In this document: positions 32,641 to 46,000 of the stretch, piece by piece | Layout: every line of letters begins with the position of its first letter | Position numbering within the stretch: the first letter of the stretch is position 1 | Source: Drosophila persimilis | Lineage: Eukaryota > Arthropoda > Insecta > Diptera > Drosophilidae | DNA: 64,000 nucleotides | Direction: 5' to 3' | Assembly (NCBI RefSeq): GCF_003286085.1 | Contig: NW_020825298.1 | Location: forward strand, 2,356,001-2,420,000 | Made by a program: the position numbers and the translations under genes | The notes under the pieces: generated by a model | What the model was told of the DNA's origin: nothing | The model's database searches: none | Seen by the model: only the letters and a program-made list of their open reading frames with translations

Positions 32641-35600
32641 TAAACATCGACTTTTGGTAATGAGAGATGTAAAATTCTACAGTGCTAAACCATCAAAAAT
32701 GAATGAACAAAATGTGCTCAATATTTGTAATTTATCCACAGAAAGCATCAAAAATTGGTATACAATAAACCGAAATCTATCTATAAACATTTGCTGTGTA
32801 TCAGGATGCCTTCTATTCGAAATTTTTCAGAATTATTTAACTTTGTAAACTATTTTTCGTCCTCTTACTTCAATTTCCTACTGAATGGGAGGAAAAACCT
32901 GTTCATTTATGATATAAAAATTACTTAACTAAAAAATAAAGCAATACCTAACTCTCGCTTGCCTTTGCCTCGATTGAAGTCGCAGATTAAATCTCCCAAG
33001 CCATCGCCCATAAGCCTTTAAGCGATTATTGATGATTGGGCCGTAAAGCAGTCCGCATTAGAGGCTTGGGCGCGGTGGGTGGCGGGGGGAAGAGAAGGTG
33101 GCAAAGTGCAAATGCGATAATCAACTACAAGTGAGCAGCACAACAGACCCTGCTGCTGGCAATGGTGGCCGGCATTCAACGATTCCGGGCTGATTAAAAT
33201 CGCAGCCAATGCCGCACGGAGGGCGAAAATTAAAACCGACAATGGCAGATACAGCTGGAATAATGGCTGAGGAGGGCGGAGGGAGAGAGGGGCCTGCAGT
33301 GGAAACGAGGGCAAATGGCTAAGATAGCGGAGTGGCAAGTCATGACCGTATCATGGCTGCTGGCTGGCACCATAGAAAACAATTGCAATTGCTGGAAAAG
33401 CGAAAACAGTCGAGGCACAAAAGGGAGCCCTGGCCCTGTCCCTGGACAATGGCCAGTGCGGGTGCCTCCAAAAGAGAGGGGGGGCGGCCCCCATGTGGGC
33501 TCCGTTACACGCCGAATTTATGCTTTGTCCTGCAGCAGGCTGCAAGCCGATGGCAAACGCGTGGCGGCGACAGAACTCCTTTTATCTGATACAGTCCCGC
33601 CCATAAGTATCGCACAAAAGGCATAAGTGCAGAAATCCTATAGGGCAGACACAGGGACAGGGACACCCTTGGCGGACACACAGGAAGCGTGCAGTTTATG
33701 GGGCCGCGCTGACAATCGCAAACATTTGTGCAGGTCCCCCTTTGAGTGGCGGCCTCCCATCCTCCTCCTGAGACAGCAGGTACTCGGCTGGAAGCCCTCC
33801 TGGAAGAGGGCCTCCCGCCACTAAGAGAGTAAAGGGAATCCTAGGAGTAGGAATTGAGTTGCCAAAGAGATTCAAGATTAAAGAGAACCATCAGAGGAGC
33901 TCCTATGAGAGACCAATCACAATGACAATGGGAAACCCTTCGTTCCTCTCTTTCAAAATATCCCGGAGCCGTGGAACTCGTTAAAACTGCTTCGGAGGGA
34001 AGTTCTGCGCCTTCTGCCAGCAGACATCTCCGGTCCCCCGCCCCCCGGAATCGCCTCCTGGTCTATGAGTTATGTGTTGCGCAATTAACATTTGTAATGC
34101 TGGCGCACAGAACATTTCCCCGCATTCACTCGTTGCTGCTTTTTTCGGCACAGCACTTAAAATTAAAAATTACAATTACATTTAACTTGGCAGACAGAAG
34201 CGGAAATTTTCCAGAGCATCCACTGCGCCAGCCCCTAGACCTTGTTTACCTCCCCTGAAACGGAACGGAACGGAGCGGAACCCCCAACCCCACCCCAGAG
34301 GAGTGGCAGCGATATTTTATTTGCCACTTGGCCGGGGACCGGGGACTGGGGGGGCTGGGGGACAAAAGCTGAAAGCTGAAAGTTGGCAAAAGCCAAGAAA
34401 TGAAGTTGCCGCCGAACAATGCAGGACACAGGTTTGCCATTTGCTCTCTCCCTCTCTCCCCCTCTCTCTCACCCTTTGCTATCTCTTTCCGTGCGACTTT
34501 TGCCATCTCTCCTTTTTTTGTGTAGACTTTTTTGGGTTTGTTTGTTGCTCTGGAAAAAATTCATTAAGTGGCAAATAGACGCATTATGTTTATTTGTTTT
34601 TCAGCTTTTTCTTTGGCCAAAAAACATGGAAAATATTTTATGGCAAATGCAGTTTACACTTGACTACAGAATAGGGGAAAAAGGCACACCGGAAAGTCTT
34701 CCAATGTAACACTTTTGGAGAGAGAAAATTGATATTGGATTGATTTTAATATTGAGATTAGACGAGCCCATTGGAACAGTAGCTGTAGGGCTTTTGCGGG
34801 CCGTAAACCTTAATAGGGCTTTGGCCGCAAACTTTCAATTCAATAAATTTTCCCCCTAATTTACGTAAATTTTTGGACATTTCAGTGGCAACGAAATTTT
34901 CCAGCCCGGGACTGCCGCACGGCGAAAATTGTGAAAATGCCCCGCTCTCATTGACAGCAGCGGAAATTGCACTAATTATGCATTAGTTTGGGTTCGGGCG
35001 GAAAATTGGGGCCCAGTGAAATTGGCTTTTGAAATGTCGCTGGCTGCAGGTTTTTGGAAAAATAAATCGAGGACCCGAAACGATTTCATCGCAGATACGG
35101 TTCAGAATTTATTCGATTAGATCGGCTCAATTGAAAATCAAAATGGAAATCGACAGGAAAGCTCTGCGAGTGCGGGTCCCCTCTCATGATGACCCCATGA
35201 CCCCCTCCTGTATAAAGTCGGGCAAAAATAATAAATAGCCATCGGGTTATTGTCCTGGCACCTAACGCGAGAGAGGGAGAGAGAAAAATCACATGAAAAT
35301 TGCCGGCACTCGAGATGTACTTCACAGAGATGGCCTTGGCATCATCTTGGGCAAACAAATCACTCACAAAGGAGCGAGCCCAGTGCAGGGAGTGTGTGGA
35401 GAGGAGGGCACAACCTCAAGTTCATAAAAACAAGCCAGCGAATGGCTCTGGGGCCGGGGCTGAAGTGCATAAGTGTATATGAATGAGTGGATCGTATATT
35501 ATGAGTAGACGGCACATTTAGCACACATTAATAAAACCGCAAGGAACGTGAGTCAAACAAAAGACAAAAGCAAAGGCAACAAAGAAAAGAAATGAGAAGA

Positions 35601-37322
35601 AACGGTGGGTTTTCGAGAGCCGAAGATGGGGCTACCCTAACAGAGCCATTGTTACCATTAGAGCCATGGTTAGCATAGCATCTTTCCTCTTTGCCGTGCT
35701 AGAATATACCCCCGTGGTAGGGTATTGCCAGAGAGAAATCTTCGACACACGCAGACACGGCCAGCAGCCACAATCACTCATCATAATGAGGCCCAGACGA
35801 CGAGCAGGGGGCTGTGTGTGTCCTCGAACATTTTTGGCTAGAGTAAATTAATTGAATTCATTATAGCTGATAGATGCATGGCCATACACCTCCCCCTTAT
35901 ATAATATACTCGCCGTAAGCATGTGCTAGAAATGGACGTTTAATCAAATGCCCAAGACAGATATGATATGTGTCCATGTGCGAGGGAATTTAAGTTGCCA
36001 AATGAAGTGAATCATGAGGCCACTCACTGGGAGGCAAAGGTAACTCAATCGAGAAAAAGTACTCGTGAAATATGCCTTGGAATGTTCTAGGAACTTTCCT
36101 CAAGGATCAGAGCCCCAGGAAGATATTCAAATTTTAATCAAAATGTGGGGTTCCATTATTTGCCTTTCGGTTTGGGGCAGCAACCCCCCATCTGGCCCAG
36201 TATTCTGGGCATATTTGAAGCGTACACACGAATATTCCCCGTATAGCCACTCAATTTCGATGGCAGCGTTATTATTGCTGTTACAAAATGTTTTCAATGA
36301 ATATTAAATGTGTGCGCGATTTTAATTTGATTCACCCACGCGTTTCTTTTTATGCCATTCGCTTTTATTTTGTCATTACCCAGAAATTTCAATAAATATT
36401 GTTTTTCGCCCACAAACACACGAGTGGAATTAAGAGCCCCACACACACGCACACAGGTGGCAGGAATTTGGAGAAAATTATGCTTAAATACTCTTTGGCA
36501 CTTCTCCTTGAGTGAGTATTTCTGAGAAATTCTTTATTTTATTATGCCACCAAATTATTGAAATGTTTTGCCACATGCCTGTGAAACCCTCTGCAGGAGG
36601 AGGTGCACCAATCATTGGCTGCAGACGCCATTAAATCCCTTAAATTCCACAGAAATAAATGTTTGAAAAATAATTCAGGATATGCCCAGCTTCGATTCCC
36701 ATTCCTCTCAGCCTTGGCCAAGATGAAAATTAATTAAAGCCAATCTCGTACGCGTAGATACGTTCATTACGTCGGGTATTATGCCTGATTATTCCCCCCA
36801 GCCCTGCACCTGGCGGGTTCTCTCATTGATTTACCACATTATCCTTTATAATTGGGCCAATCCGGGCGCCTGCTGAATCGCCTTCGTTAAGGAAGATCCG
36901 CTTAAATGGGACCATTGTGGACATGCAATTCAAGAGCGACTCATTCGAGGCATTGACATCCAGGCGTAAGCGAGAGTTTTCCATTGCCATTCAATCTGCG
37001 AAGGCAACTGCTGCTTAACCCGTTAAGAAAGCATGCCCCACTTGTGTGTGTGGGCCTCTGCCACAAGACACATAAATAAGACACGAGGGTGTGTGGCGGT
37101 GGTGTCTTGGTGGGGAGGAGAGCCATTTAAGCGGTGCGGCAGAGGAGCCCGTGAGCCACCGGCATTGTGCAGACATTAATAGGCCACGCGGTGGCTGCAA
37201 CAGCGGCAGCAGCTCAAGCACTTCAATTAATTAATTGCAATTTGCAAGGCGAAGCATGTCCTGGAGACGCTGCACCCAGCAGGAGGGCGTCCTAGGACGA
37301 CAGCGATGGCCATTAAATGCGT
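32641..37322. other. Non-coding stretch
   Basis: No gene is supported. A 64-codon AT-rich frame at 32654-32848 (plus) begins with ATG but has no recognisable features. Other content is a CGGAA repeat at 34259-34282, a CT-rich tract at 34440-34500, (GAGA)n at 35270-35284, a TACCCCC...GGGTA hairpin at 35705-35725 and otherwise unique DNA. Confidence 0.65.
34440..34500. repeat. CT-rich polypyrimidine tract
   Basis: About 60 bases of almost pure pyrimidine built from CTCTC and CCCTCT words, a possible GAGA-type tract on the minus strand. Confidence 0.8.
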
Positions 37323-37589
37323 TTAGCTGCAGCCGCTGTCACCCTGCATTCTTCCGAGCGCACTCGCAGGCCACTCCTCCGCCGGCGGAGTGCCAGGTGA
37401 CAGGATCCCGTCTCTCGATGGGCGTGTGCGTGTGCCCCTGCATGTTGACGTGTTATTAACACCGCGTGAATCCAGAGAGAAGTCCTGCGCCCAGATGTTG
37501 TCGTCCTTAGATGCAGCCAGGCAACGCTGTGGCACGCATAAATAAATGATGGCGATGATGATGATGCCACAAATAAGATTCAGCATCAT
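37323..37589 (-). CDS. Candidate small secreted-protein exon (uncertain)
   Basis: An 88-codon frame starts with ATGATG at 37589. Residues 4-19 (NLICGIIIIAIIYLCV) form a hydrophobic core followed by PQRCLA|AS, a plausible signal peptide with an Ala-x-Ala-like cleavage context. The next segment, SKDDNIWAQDFSLDSRGVNN, is hydrophilic with GC-ending codons, as in fly coding DNA, and then the translation becomes repeat-like and stops at 37323. However, part of the hydrophobic core comes from a GATGATGATG simple repeat, the start context is ordinary, no strong splice donor follows the good segment (GCG|GTGTTA is weak), and I recognise no homologue. It could be a first coding exon or chance. Confidence 0.25.
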   Translation of the reverse strand: MMLNLICGIIIIAIIYLCVPQRCLAASKDDNIWAQDFSLDSRGVNNTSTCRGTRTRPSRDGILSPGTPPAEEWPASALGRMQGDSGCS

Positions 37590-37965
37590 GCACGCACCTC
37601 GCCTCCAAGAGGATTGTTCACCTGATGGGATTTATGTTTCCAATTTAGAGGTACTGGAGCTTATGCAGAGATCCTCCTCAATGGAGAGATGTGTGTGCGT
37701 TTGTGTTTGTGGGGGCTAATCGATGATGCCGGCTAATGGCACCCCACAGAGATGTCATCTTGATGGCGTATCCCAGGCCTCTGTGAGTGCCCTCGAAGAG
37801 CTATTAAATTTCACCCTAATTACCACAAATCGCCCGCAACTAATTTAATAATACATGCCAGCAAACGGAGGGGCAGCCGGTCGGAGGTCGGAGGTCGGGC
37901 GTGGCAGCTGCATAAACTGGCCTCAATGGCCATTAAAAACTTCTCGTAGTTCCCCCTACCCCTAC

Positions 37966-38008
37966 TGTACCCCGTACACCGTACACCGTACCCTGTGCGC
38001 ACTGTACG
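37966..38008. repeat. CCGTACAC-type repeat
   Basis: Four imperfect GTACACC/GTACCC units, the same family as at 22807 and 28458. Confidence 0.8.
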
Positions 38009-39524
38009 GGTTTACTATACGTATATTTGCGGCAAATTGACGGTTTCATTCTCGGCCAACACAGAAAACTTTCTGCCCCGCCACTCAAAATTGCTCGAAA
38101 GTCTCGACAACAATTCGCTCCAAGGAGATTGGGGATGGGCGGGGGCGGCTAGGTCTCGACTCTCTGTGGTTGAGACTGTGGGGGGGGGGGAAGGAGGGAA
38201 ACACTTTATAGAGGCCACTCGTAACCTCAAAGCGCAGACGGCATAAAACAATTGAACGTGAAAGCGTTTCCCATCGCCGAGACGAGGGCGGGGGCGGGCT
38301 CTGTAGGACTGCCAGGGCATCATAAAAAAATTAAGTGACACTCAAACCGAGACACTGGCGGAAGGCGGAAGGTGGAACAGGTCCCGAACAGCAGTGATTA
38401 ATTGGCCCTCAAGTTCGGGCAGCAACCTTAACAGTATCATTAAAAGTTTCCTCACCCAACACGCTGTCAATGTTGTCATCTTCATTTGGCATTATGATAA
38501 TAATTGGGCCAGAAGCCAGGCCAGGGCCCCCCTCCCCTAACACGATCCTGGTGCCAGGTCTGGGCTCTGGGCGCCTCGAGAAATGCCAAAAGTTAGGCCA
38601 GCCTGTCAGGCCCTGTCGGAGGGAGGTCTCTGTGCTGGCCCAAAATTGATGGCGTTAGTTGGTGCTCATGAATACGTCACAGAACAAATACGCATAAAAC
38701 GGCCACTTGATTATTGGGGGGCATCCACGTGGCAGGACGAGGGAGGAGCCAATAAAGTTTAATGAAATTTATATATAAAACAGACAGCCATCGGAGGGTC
38801 CGCATGATGAATGGAGTTGTCTTTAATGATTGAAGCATTCCAGAGCGGGCTTTTTTTTGCCTTCTATTCGATTCGAAACACGTGCCTGAGAAAAGGGTTC
38901 AGGCGCCACCTTGGGGCGGAGAGAGTGGCCCTATAATATTTTGAAGAGGGTCCTGATATGAGGAACTCGAGGCGAAGATTTTCACTGGAAATATCAGGGG
39001 TGTTTGAAGGATAAGAAGGACTAGAATTTGGATTTTAGAAGTGGGTTTAACTGTTCGACAGCAAGGAATTAAAGAAACTATCGAATTTACAAAGATTTTA
39101 GGGGATAATTTCACAGATAATCACATATAAAATTCCTTTAATTTTACATAAATTTAACTCACATTTGGCGCCTCTATTTGTGTGTATTTCGCAAGTCAAC
39201 TGCAAGTAGAAAAAGATTGATATTTTATTTATTTTTTACATATCTAGAGGTAGTTTTTAATTAATAAATTATCTGGTGAAGTTAATTTGTAAAACTTTAA
39301 TAATTGCCTTTATCTGTGAAAGAATCTATCATTACTCGTATTTTCCCCGCTAGAAATTTGCATAATTCATTACTCCCTCTCCTCGCAGATCCCACTCCCC
39401 TCTCAGACCCCAATCCCCTCTCCAGACCCACAAAAACAATATAAATACATGTCGAAAATCATCTAATAAATCACAGAGCGCCAAAGTCCTACTTATGGCA
39501 TAATTTATTTCTAAGCTCGATGCT

Positions 39525-39585
39525 CTGTCTCCCCCTCTCCACCTCTCGCTCTCTCCCCCTCTCTCTCTGTCTCTCTATCTCTTTG
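39525..39585. repeat. CT-rich polypyrimidine tract
   Basis: CTCTCC and CTCTCTGT words run for about 60 bases with very few purines. Confidence 0.82.
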
Positions 39586-40090
39586 CATATTTTGCTGATT
39601 CCATTTGAGGCTCTTATATTTTTTGCCCCTTTGCATATTGTTCCAATTTCGAGCTTATTATAAGTTCTCCTACATTTTTTTACTCCAATTGTTTCGATTT
39701 GCTTGTGCGCTTGATTAAATTTGCACTCAACTTTTCAAAGCTTCATTAATCATCTGTTTGAGCGGGTGGCTGGGCCGGGGGCGGGGGGGGCGGCTGGCTA
39801 TCCCCAGCAAAAAATATATATAGCATAATGAAACTTTATCCGAAACTTTGTTGTAGTTTCAATGGGGGGGCTTGGGGGAGGGATTGGGTGTGCATTTGGC
39901 ATTGCCAATAATAAAATTTACGCCGCCTTCAGAGCCTGGCAGACGGTTGAAAATTATGAGTTTTCTCAGCGATTTGCCATTTTTGCAGTTCAGCGAAAAT
40001 TTGTTCGCTCTTCGCTCTCTCGCTCTCTTTTGTCTGGCTGCCTGCCGCTCGGAAAAGCTGAAAACTCAGTGCGAAATAAATTATGGAATT

Positions 40091-40652
40091 TATATAAAAG
40101 CCGGCGAGAGTGAATGAGGAGAGAACTTTACTGAGTAATGAGCGCTGTAGTTCATACTTGAAGCAGACGATAGATATCCGCAAAAAAATGTTTATAAATT
40201 AATTCAAAACTGCATAATCCCCACTAGATCTGAAGGTTTAAAGATGTGCCACGGATTTGTGGCCAGAGAGAGCATTTTAATTATTCCATTCCGGGCTGGG
40301 GGAAGGGGCTGAGGGGAGGGGGGCCCATGAGAAATGCATGTCGAGTAAATGAAAGTGGTAAATTTTCTCTTTTGGCCACGCTCAAAAACACAAAGGCCTT
40401 CATTTATTCATCATCCAAAATGGCGGTCGCGATGGCCAAGACAAAGGCAGAGGCAGAAGCAGAGGCAGACGCAGAGGCAGAGGCCTTTTTAGAGCAGAGC
40501 CGCTCATCGCTGCCAGTGTATCTCTGAGTTATTTGTGGCCCGAAGACGGGGAAAGGATTCGAGAACGGATACAAGCAACCAGCAGGCGAGGAACAACAAG
40601 GACCGCAATGACCAGCAACCGCAGCGCCTCCGGAGCTCTGCCTTGAGTAAGT
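40091..40652 (+). promoter_or_regulatory. Candidate promoter plus first exon (speculative)
   Basis: TATATAAAAG at 40091-40100 matches a TATA box. About 550 bases downstream, CCTTGA|GTAAGT (donor at 40647) is a perfect splice-donor core. Between them lies a frame (about 40535-40646) giving a hydrophilic Arg/Asn/Gln-rich peptide without an ATG start. I see no initiator at the correct distance. This would be a 5' untranslated or alternative first exon if transcribed; chance is at least as likely. Confidence 0.15.
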
Positions 40653-43600
40653 TTTTCCAGAGGAATCGCCGGGAAAGAGCGTGGGGTGAATGGGTTTTCC
40701 TTGTTCATTTAGCAGTCAAACGGAGTTTGCCAGCATGGAGACATGCCTGTCTCCGTCGGGTTTCCGTTTCCTGTGCCATCTGCAAATTTCATGGCAATAT
40801 ATTTCTGCTTCTGGTGCCAGTGCCGGGCGAGAGCCCTGCCATCATCAGTCATTTTGTCTAAAAGAATATATTGCAATTAAAAGCAGAAAATATGCTTTTA
40901 CACTGGACAACACAGCCAGCGATGGCTGTGTGTAAGTTTGCCGCTCCGCCACCAGCTTCACCACATCCTTCCTCTTTCACTCGCCGCCGCCATTCGTCTC
41001 GGTTTCCCCGTCTTTATTTATGAAGCTCAACACTTTAGGGCCCACCCACTGCATTTTGACTGCAAAAACTTCAGAGTCGAGGCACTCTCCTCCATCCCCC
41101 CAGCCCATTTTCATCTTTATCTTGGCCTTGTTGCTGCTGGTAGTCCTGCTGATGTTTTACTACCCGGCCAAGAGCAGAAAATTAAAATTGCTTCATTCTC
41201 TCTGGCCCTTCAAGTGCGCTGTAAGTTACGCCTTGTTATGGTCCGGAGCTGGACCTTCACTCAATGGATAAATGGACGGATTTGTTGGTTGGTTGGTTGC
41301 TGGGATGCTCCTGCTCCTCCTGGAGGATGCTGGGCAGTTTTCAGCTCGACACTTTATAAATTATGCGGATGGTAGTCGCAGTGGCACAGGCTTTAATGAA
41401 ATTTTCATGTTTTGACTACAATCAAATTAATTTTGAACAAGAATCGAGAAAATGTCTCTGAAGGAGAGGGGAAAGAGAGGCGGCTCAATATTTTATCTAG
41501 GAATGGTTAGAAAACTCTTCAATAAATTCCATTGTACTCTCGAAACTCCTGACACAAAAACACTCTGGGACATAATTAAATAAATTCGAATTCCACGCGG
41601 AATAAATCCATTTATAAGCGAGACTTAATTTCCATTTGTGTCACCTTCAGGATGCGAAAACTTTAAAAGTTTTTTAGTGAAAACTTGCCCTGTAAACTAG
41701 CAACTGAAATTTGATTACCTTTCATCTCGCAATTGGAGGCGGCTTCAGGGTGCTTAAGGGAGTGCTTTCCTGAATACGACATTTGCCAGTTATCTGGTCA
41801 CTCCAGCATTTTCCAGCATAAGCAAAACTTTAGCAGAGCATTAGTTTAGCTCCACTTCCAGTATATCTTTTAGAAGGCTGAGTGGTCGTTGTCGTTGGCG
41901 TTGACGTCATCGTTTCAGCTGAATTTTTCATTAGAAAACTTTTTATGCACTGAAAGAAACACACAGCACAACAGGAGAGCACAACAGGAGAGAGGGAGAG
42001 GACACCTGACTGAGGGAGGCAGTGGATTCCGGCGGAGCCGAGACTGAAAAGGAAATGAAAGCTTGAAAGTCATTTGCCGTTCGGTGGAAATGTGTAGCAA
42101 ATGTTTAAAAAGAGAGGGGCCTCCGAACAAAAGGCATCGGGCCGCGACTGAATTGTGTGGGTGTTCTGGCAATTTTATAAAAGCTTTGCCAGTTATGCTT
42201 GAAATTTCCACAGAGGGCGGGGAGAGCTCCATTCATGTCATTTGCCACACTTTTCACTCAAGACAATGAGTGTCATCACGAAGGCATCAAGTTTTCATAA
42301 GAACCACGCATGCTGAATCGCTGATGAGTTTTCTCAGATACTCAGGCCTCGCGGCAACCCTTCTACCGCGGAGGACCCTCTACAAAGGAAATTCCCGGCC
42401 CTTTCTTATGAAAATTTTATTTATATGCCACAGTTTTATGAAGCGTGCAGAATTTTGTCAGACGGAAAACGTTTTTAATACAAAAATTTATTCGCCGAGC
42501 GGCCGAAAGTTTTTTTTCCCCCGCTGCTCACTTTTAATGAGAAAAACGGAAAACGGAAATAATTCCCGATAGTAGAGAAAAGTTGGCAAAGTTTTTATTC
42601 GTGATTTTGATTAAAATCCGCGAGTACTCGTAAATTATTGATGCGATAAGAAGATTGTTCTAATGGGAAAGTTCTGCCAAAAAGATTTGTCATTTGCAGC
42701 ACGAAAATATCAATCATACGCCGGGTGTGCAGCTGTTTGCGATTCAAGTGCAAAAACAATTGGAACAAACACGGGAAAAATTACTTTTAAAGCCCTGCCA
42801 GAGCACATACATGTGTAGCACTTAGTCCCCCTAATCCCCCCCTCCCCACCCCCCTCAAAACACATCATCATCTGCTGCTGCTATTCCCCTTCAAAGTCGG
42901 AGAACTCTCAACGAGAATTTAAAGACAACCTGACATATGGGACATTTGTATGCTTTCGAGAGCGAGAGAGTGGAGAGTGGAGAGCTCTAAACAAATCACA
43001 TCAGTGCAAATAAAATCCAACACAGTGGCGGGGCACAAAGGCAACCGCCAGCAAATAGAGAGACGCACACAATCCCAGTGTCTACGCTCTGACAGAGCCG
43101 CTAAGTAATTCCATATTTTATTTGCCTTAGCCGGGAGCCAAAAGAGAAAGGATTCGAAAGGGGGGGGGGGGAGCATGCCAAGTGCTTGGCGCCTTTGCAC
43201 GTGACGGAGGAGGAGTCCTGGTCATGTCCCGGGCCCAGGTAGAAAGCAACAAAAAGTGAGGAAGGCAAAAACTTATTTAAAGGGATTGCAATAAAGTGCC
43301 TGGCATATTGGGATTTGTCCCTTTTTTCTGCCGTCTTCTATTTTTTACCTGCAAATATTTGGCATTTCCCAAATGAAAAGATTTTTTTCGCCACATGCCA
43401 ATGATGGGCCTACGGCCCGAAACCCCATCCGTCAGTCGTTTTATGTGCAATTCCCTCAAGTGCTTTATTTGGCCCCGAAAAACATGTCGAGGGCCCGCCC
43501 TCACAGCCTCGTCGTTAACTCTTTCTGGCTTCGTTTGGGGCCACTGTGCCCCCCCCTTAAACTGTTGCATATAATTTATTGTAACTAAAAGTTTTCCAAC

Positions 43601-46000
43601 CGAAATGGAAGAAAGGCGACGTCCCTTTCCATCCCTTTCCATCCCTTTCTGTTTCGTTTTATATTTTGTCGGTCTCTTGTGTATAATTTGATGGAGCCCC
43701 GGAAAGGGGGGGAGGGTGTATTGGCATTTGAAATTCTGTCTCTGCCTTTGAAAAACCTTCGATTGTCAGCAGAGACCTGGGTGGGTTCTAATCCAGACAC
43801 TAAGCTGTGATTAGTACTTGACTTTGCTGTGGATTTTTCTCCATGGAATGCCATTTATTTATTATTTTTCGTAGCCAAGCAACAAGCAAAGGTGATAACT
43901 ACAGCTGCAGTGGGGAGGCCCTTCAACGAATTACATATTTTAATGACAATATCTAATTAGAAATAATCACATTAAGGCGTCAGACAGGAAAATGTGCGCC
44001 GAAGGGCCGTCATAATGAGTGCGTCGACTTGCGGCAATAGCAAAATTGTTGACATTAATTAAAATGTCATTTAAATGAAATATACAACAGTGAGGAATTT
44101 CACTCTATTAAGGCAGACAGGCATGTTTCCTGGCCCCACACAACGAAGGGGGGGGCCACAAGTGTAACGAACCAAAGGACAACATCTCGACGAAGGCAGC
44201 CTCCAAGAAGGCAACAGGGAAAAAAACAAGAAAAAGCCAAAGGGATGCGAAATGTGTGTGAGGAAGTGGGACTGGGAATGGGCAGGGGATATTACGAAGA
44301 AGAATGCATGGAAAAGCGCTCCATTAGGGTAATGAACAAGTTAACAGGCGCATATTTCTCATTTTTTTGTATCCTCTTTTTATTGTTGCTCAGGGAAAAA
44401 AAGAACCAATTTGCCGGGTCCCCGACTTCCGTTTGAATTTTTAATTTCAATTGTTTAGGCGGAGGCGGCCCTGAGGAGGCCTTGGAAAAAGTCAATATGA
44501 AAATGTCAGCAAATAATTATAAGTAAATTAATGAAAATTGAACAGGCCCCAAGCCGCCGAAAGAGGAGGAAAATCCCGAAAACCAAAGTCAATGGAGTGT
44601 GCAAAATGGTTTGCAATTTGTTCTCGAGTAAATAGCTACATGGCTATCATTATGCTGGCGACTCATTTGCAAATGGCTCAGAGACCAGGCCCAGACCGGA
44701 GCCGCCCTCTGCTTTTGGCCTGCTTTTGGCCTGCTTTTGACTTGGCATCAAATTGGTTATTTTGTTTATTTTTCCCGTCTCGCCAGAAGTTCTGCTTCTT
44801 GGGGGCAAAGCTCTTTGAGCTGATTCAGCGGGAAAAGATTAATGATTTCGCATTGGATTCGCGCTGGTCTTTGGAAAACATTCCCCCCTCCCCCCCCCCC
44901 CTCGCATTTCCTGCGGGGCAGCCCACCCCTTGGGGGTTTTCTTTAGTCTGGCTGTCTGGCTGTCTGGCGACTTGTGTCGCCTTTGACTTTCATCCAATAA
45001 AATGAAATTAAATAAATTTTTTAGCCAAATCTTATTTGCGTATTGTCGGCTTTGTCATCATCAATAGCTCCCAGGACTGGTGGCGAGATGGTGGCAGGGC
45101 AGTGGGGTTTATTTATGGCAATTGTTGGCGAACATTTTCTAAGCCATTTACCCTTGGACTTTATGTTCGAGTGGATGATTAGAAAGTTAAGCAGGGCCTA
45201 AAAAACATTACCTTAAAGAGCACGGGAAACCTTTCCCTTGTATCGGAAATGTTTTTTTGTGTATTTTTGTTTATTTTGTGTATTTTGAGTGCCTTGGAAT
45301 ACAAAATTCAAACCAATCCTGGGGTATTTTTCATATGCCCAGCTCAACAATCTGCCAGATGGAGTTCAAATAACACGAAAGCAAAAATTTATTGAAAACC
45401 CCAACAAAAATGAAGGACTCAACGAGGAGAGTACCCTGTGGAAAAGTCCCCCACTCACCCCATGGAGAATCCTGCAGGGTATGCAACATTTTTGCATCTA
45501 ACTCTCCTTCAAAAAATACACAAAAAATGTATACATTTTTCACCCCAAAAAAAAAGAGAAGAAAACTATTCACTATGCCCCACTTTTGAGGCGGTTGCAA
45601 GTGTGCTGGGGCGTGGCAGTAACAAAAAATTCATCATACGCCGTGTGGGCCATCGAAAAATATTGGAAACGGAGAAGGGGGGTGGCAGGGCTCTGTGTAG
45701 TGGGGGGGGGGGAGGGCAAATGCAAATTGTTTTTGGCTTTTCAGCCGCAACAAGCAAACGTGTAAGCAGTCCGAACCCATTCAAAAACCCATCAGAAGCC
45801 GAAAACTGGGCTCAAATTGGATGCAAATGTATACAGAAGGCCAAATAAAATGGGAATAACATCCAGTTTCATTTACAAATCGGAACAGATTAACTTTACG
45901 TCAATTTCGGTGTTTATATAGAGCGACAATATCCTTAAAGACAAGTCATTGAAGTGTAAGGCCTACAGGAAATGTCTCGGCTTAATTGAATTCCAATCTT
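40101..46000. other. Non-coding stretch
   Basis: No gene is supported. It has a GCAGAG hexamer repeat at 40445-40482, (TTGG)n at 41283-41298, a poly-G run at 43160-43171, a TCCCTTTCCA repeat at 43620-43648, C-runs at 44881-44902 and a G-run at 45700-45713. The 121-codon minus frame at 43277-43642 ends near a CAG|GTAAAA donor-like site, but its product is unrecognised. Confidence 0.65.
43160..43171. repeat. Poly-G tract
   Basis: Twelve consecutive Gs preceded by GAAA. Confidence 0.88.

Larger units (their letters stand above)
37590..40090. other. Non-coding stretch
   Basis: No gene is supported. It includes the GTACACC repeat, a G-run at 38178-38188, an AT-rich block at 38930-39350 with no repeats I can align, and a 70-base CT-rich tract at 39525-39585. 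An 83-codon frame at 39862-40113 is unrecognised. Confidence 0.65.

Noticed and set aside
43277-43642. Minus-strand frame ending near CAG|GTAAAA
   Set aside because: Donor-like sites of this quality are common by chance; no acceptor, family match or codon signal.
43775-43800. tRNA-like B box (GGGTTCTAATCC)
   Set aside because: One mismatch to the B-box consensus, no A box at the right distance and no cloverleaf.
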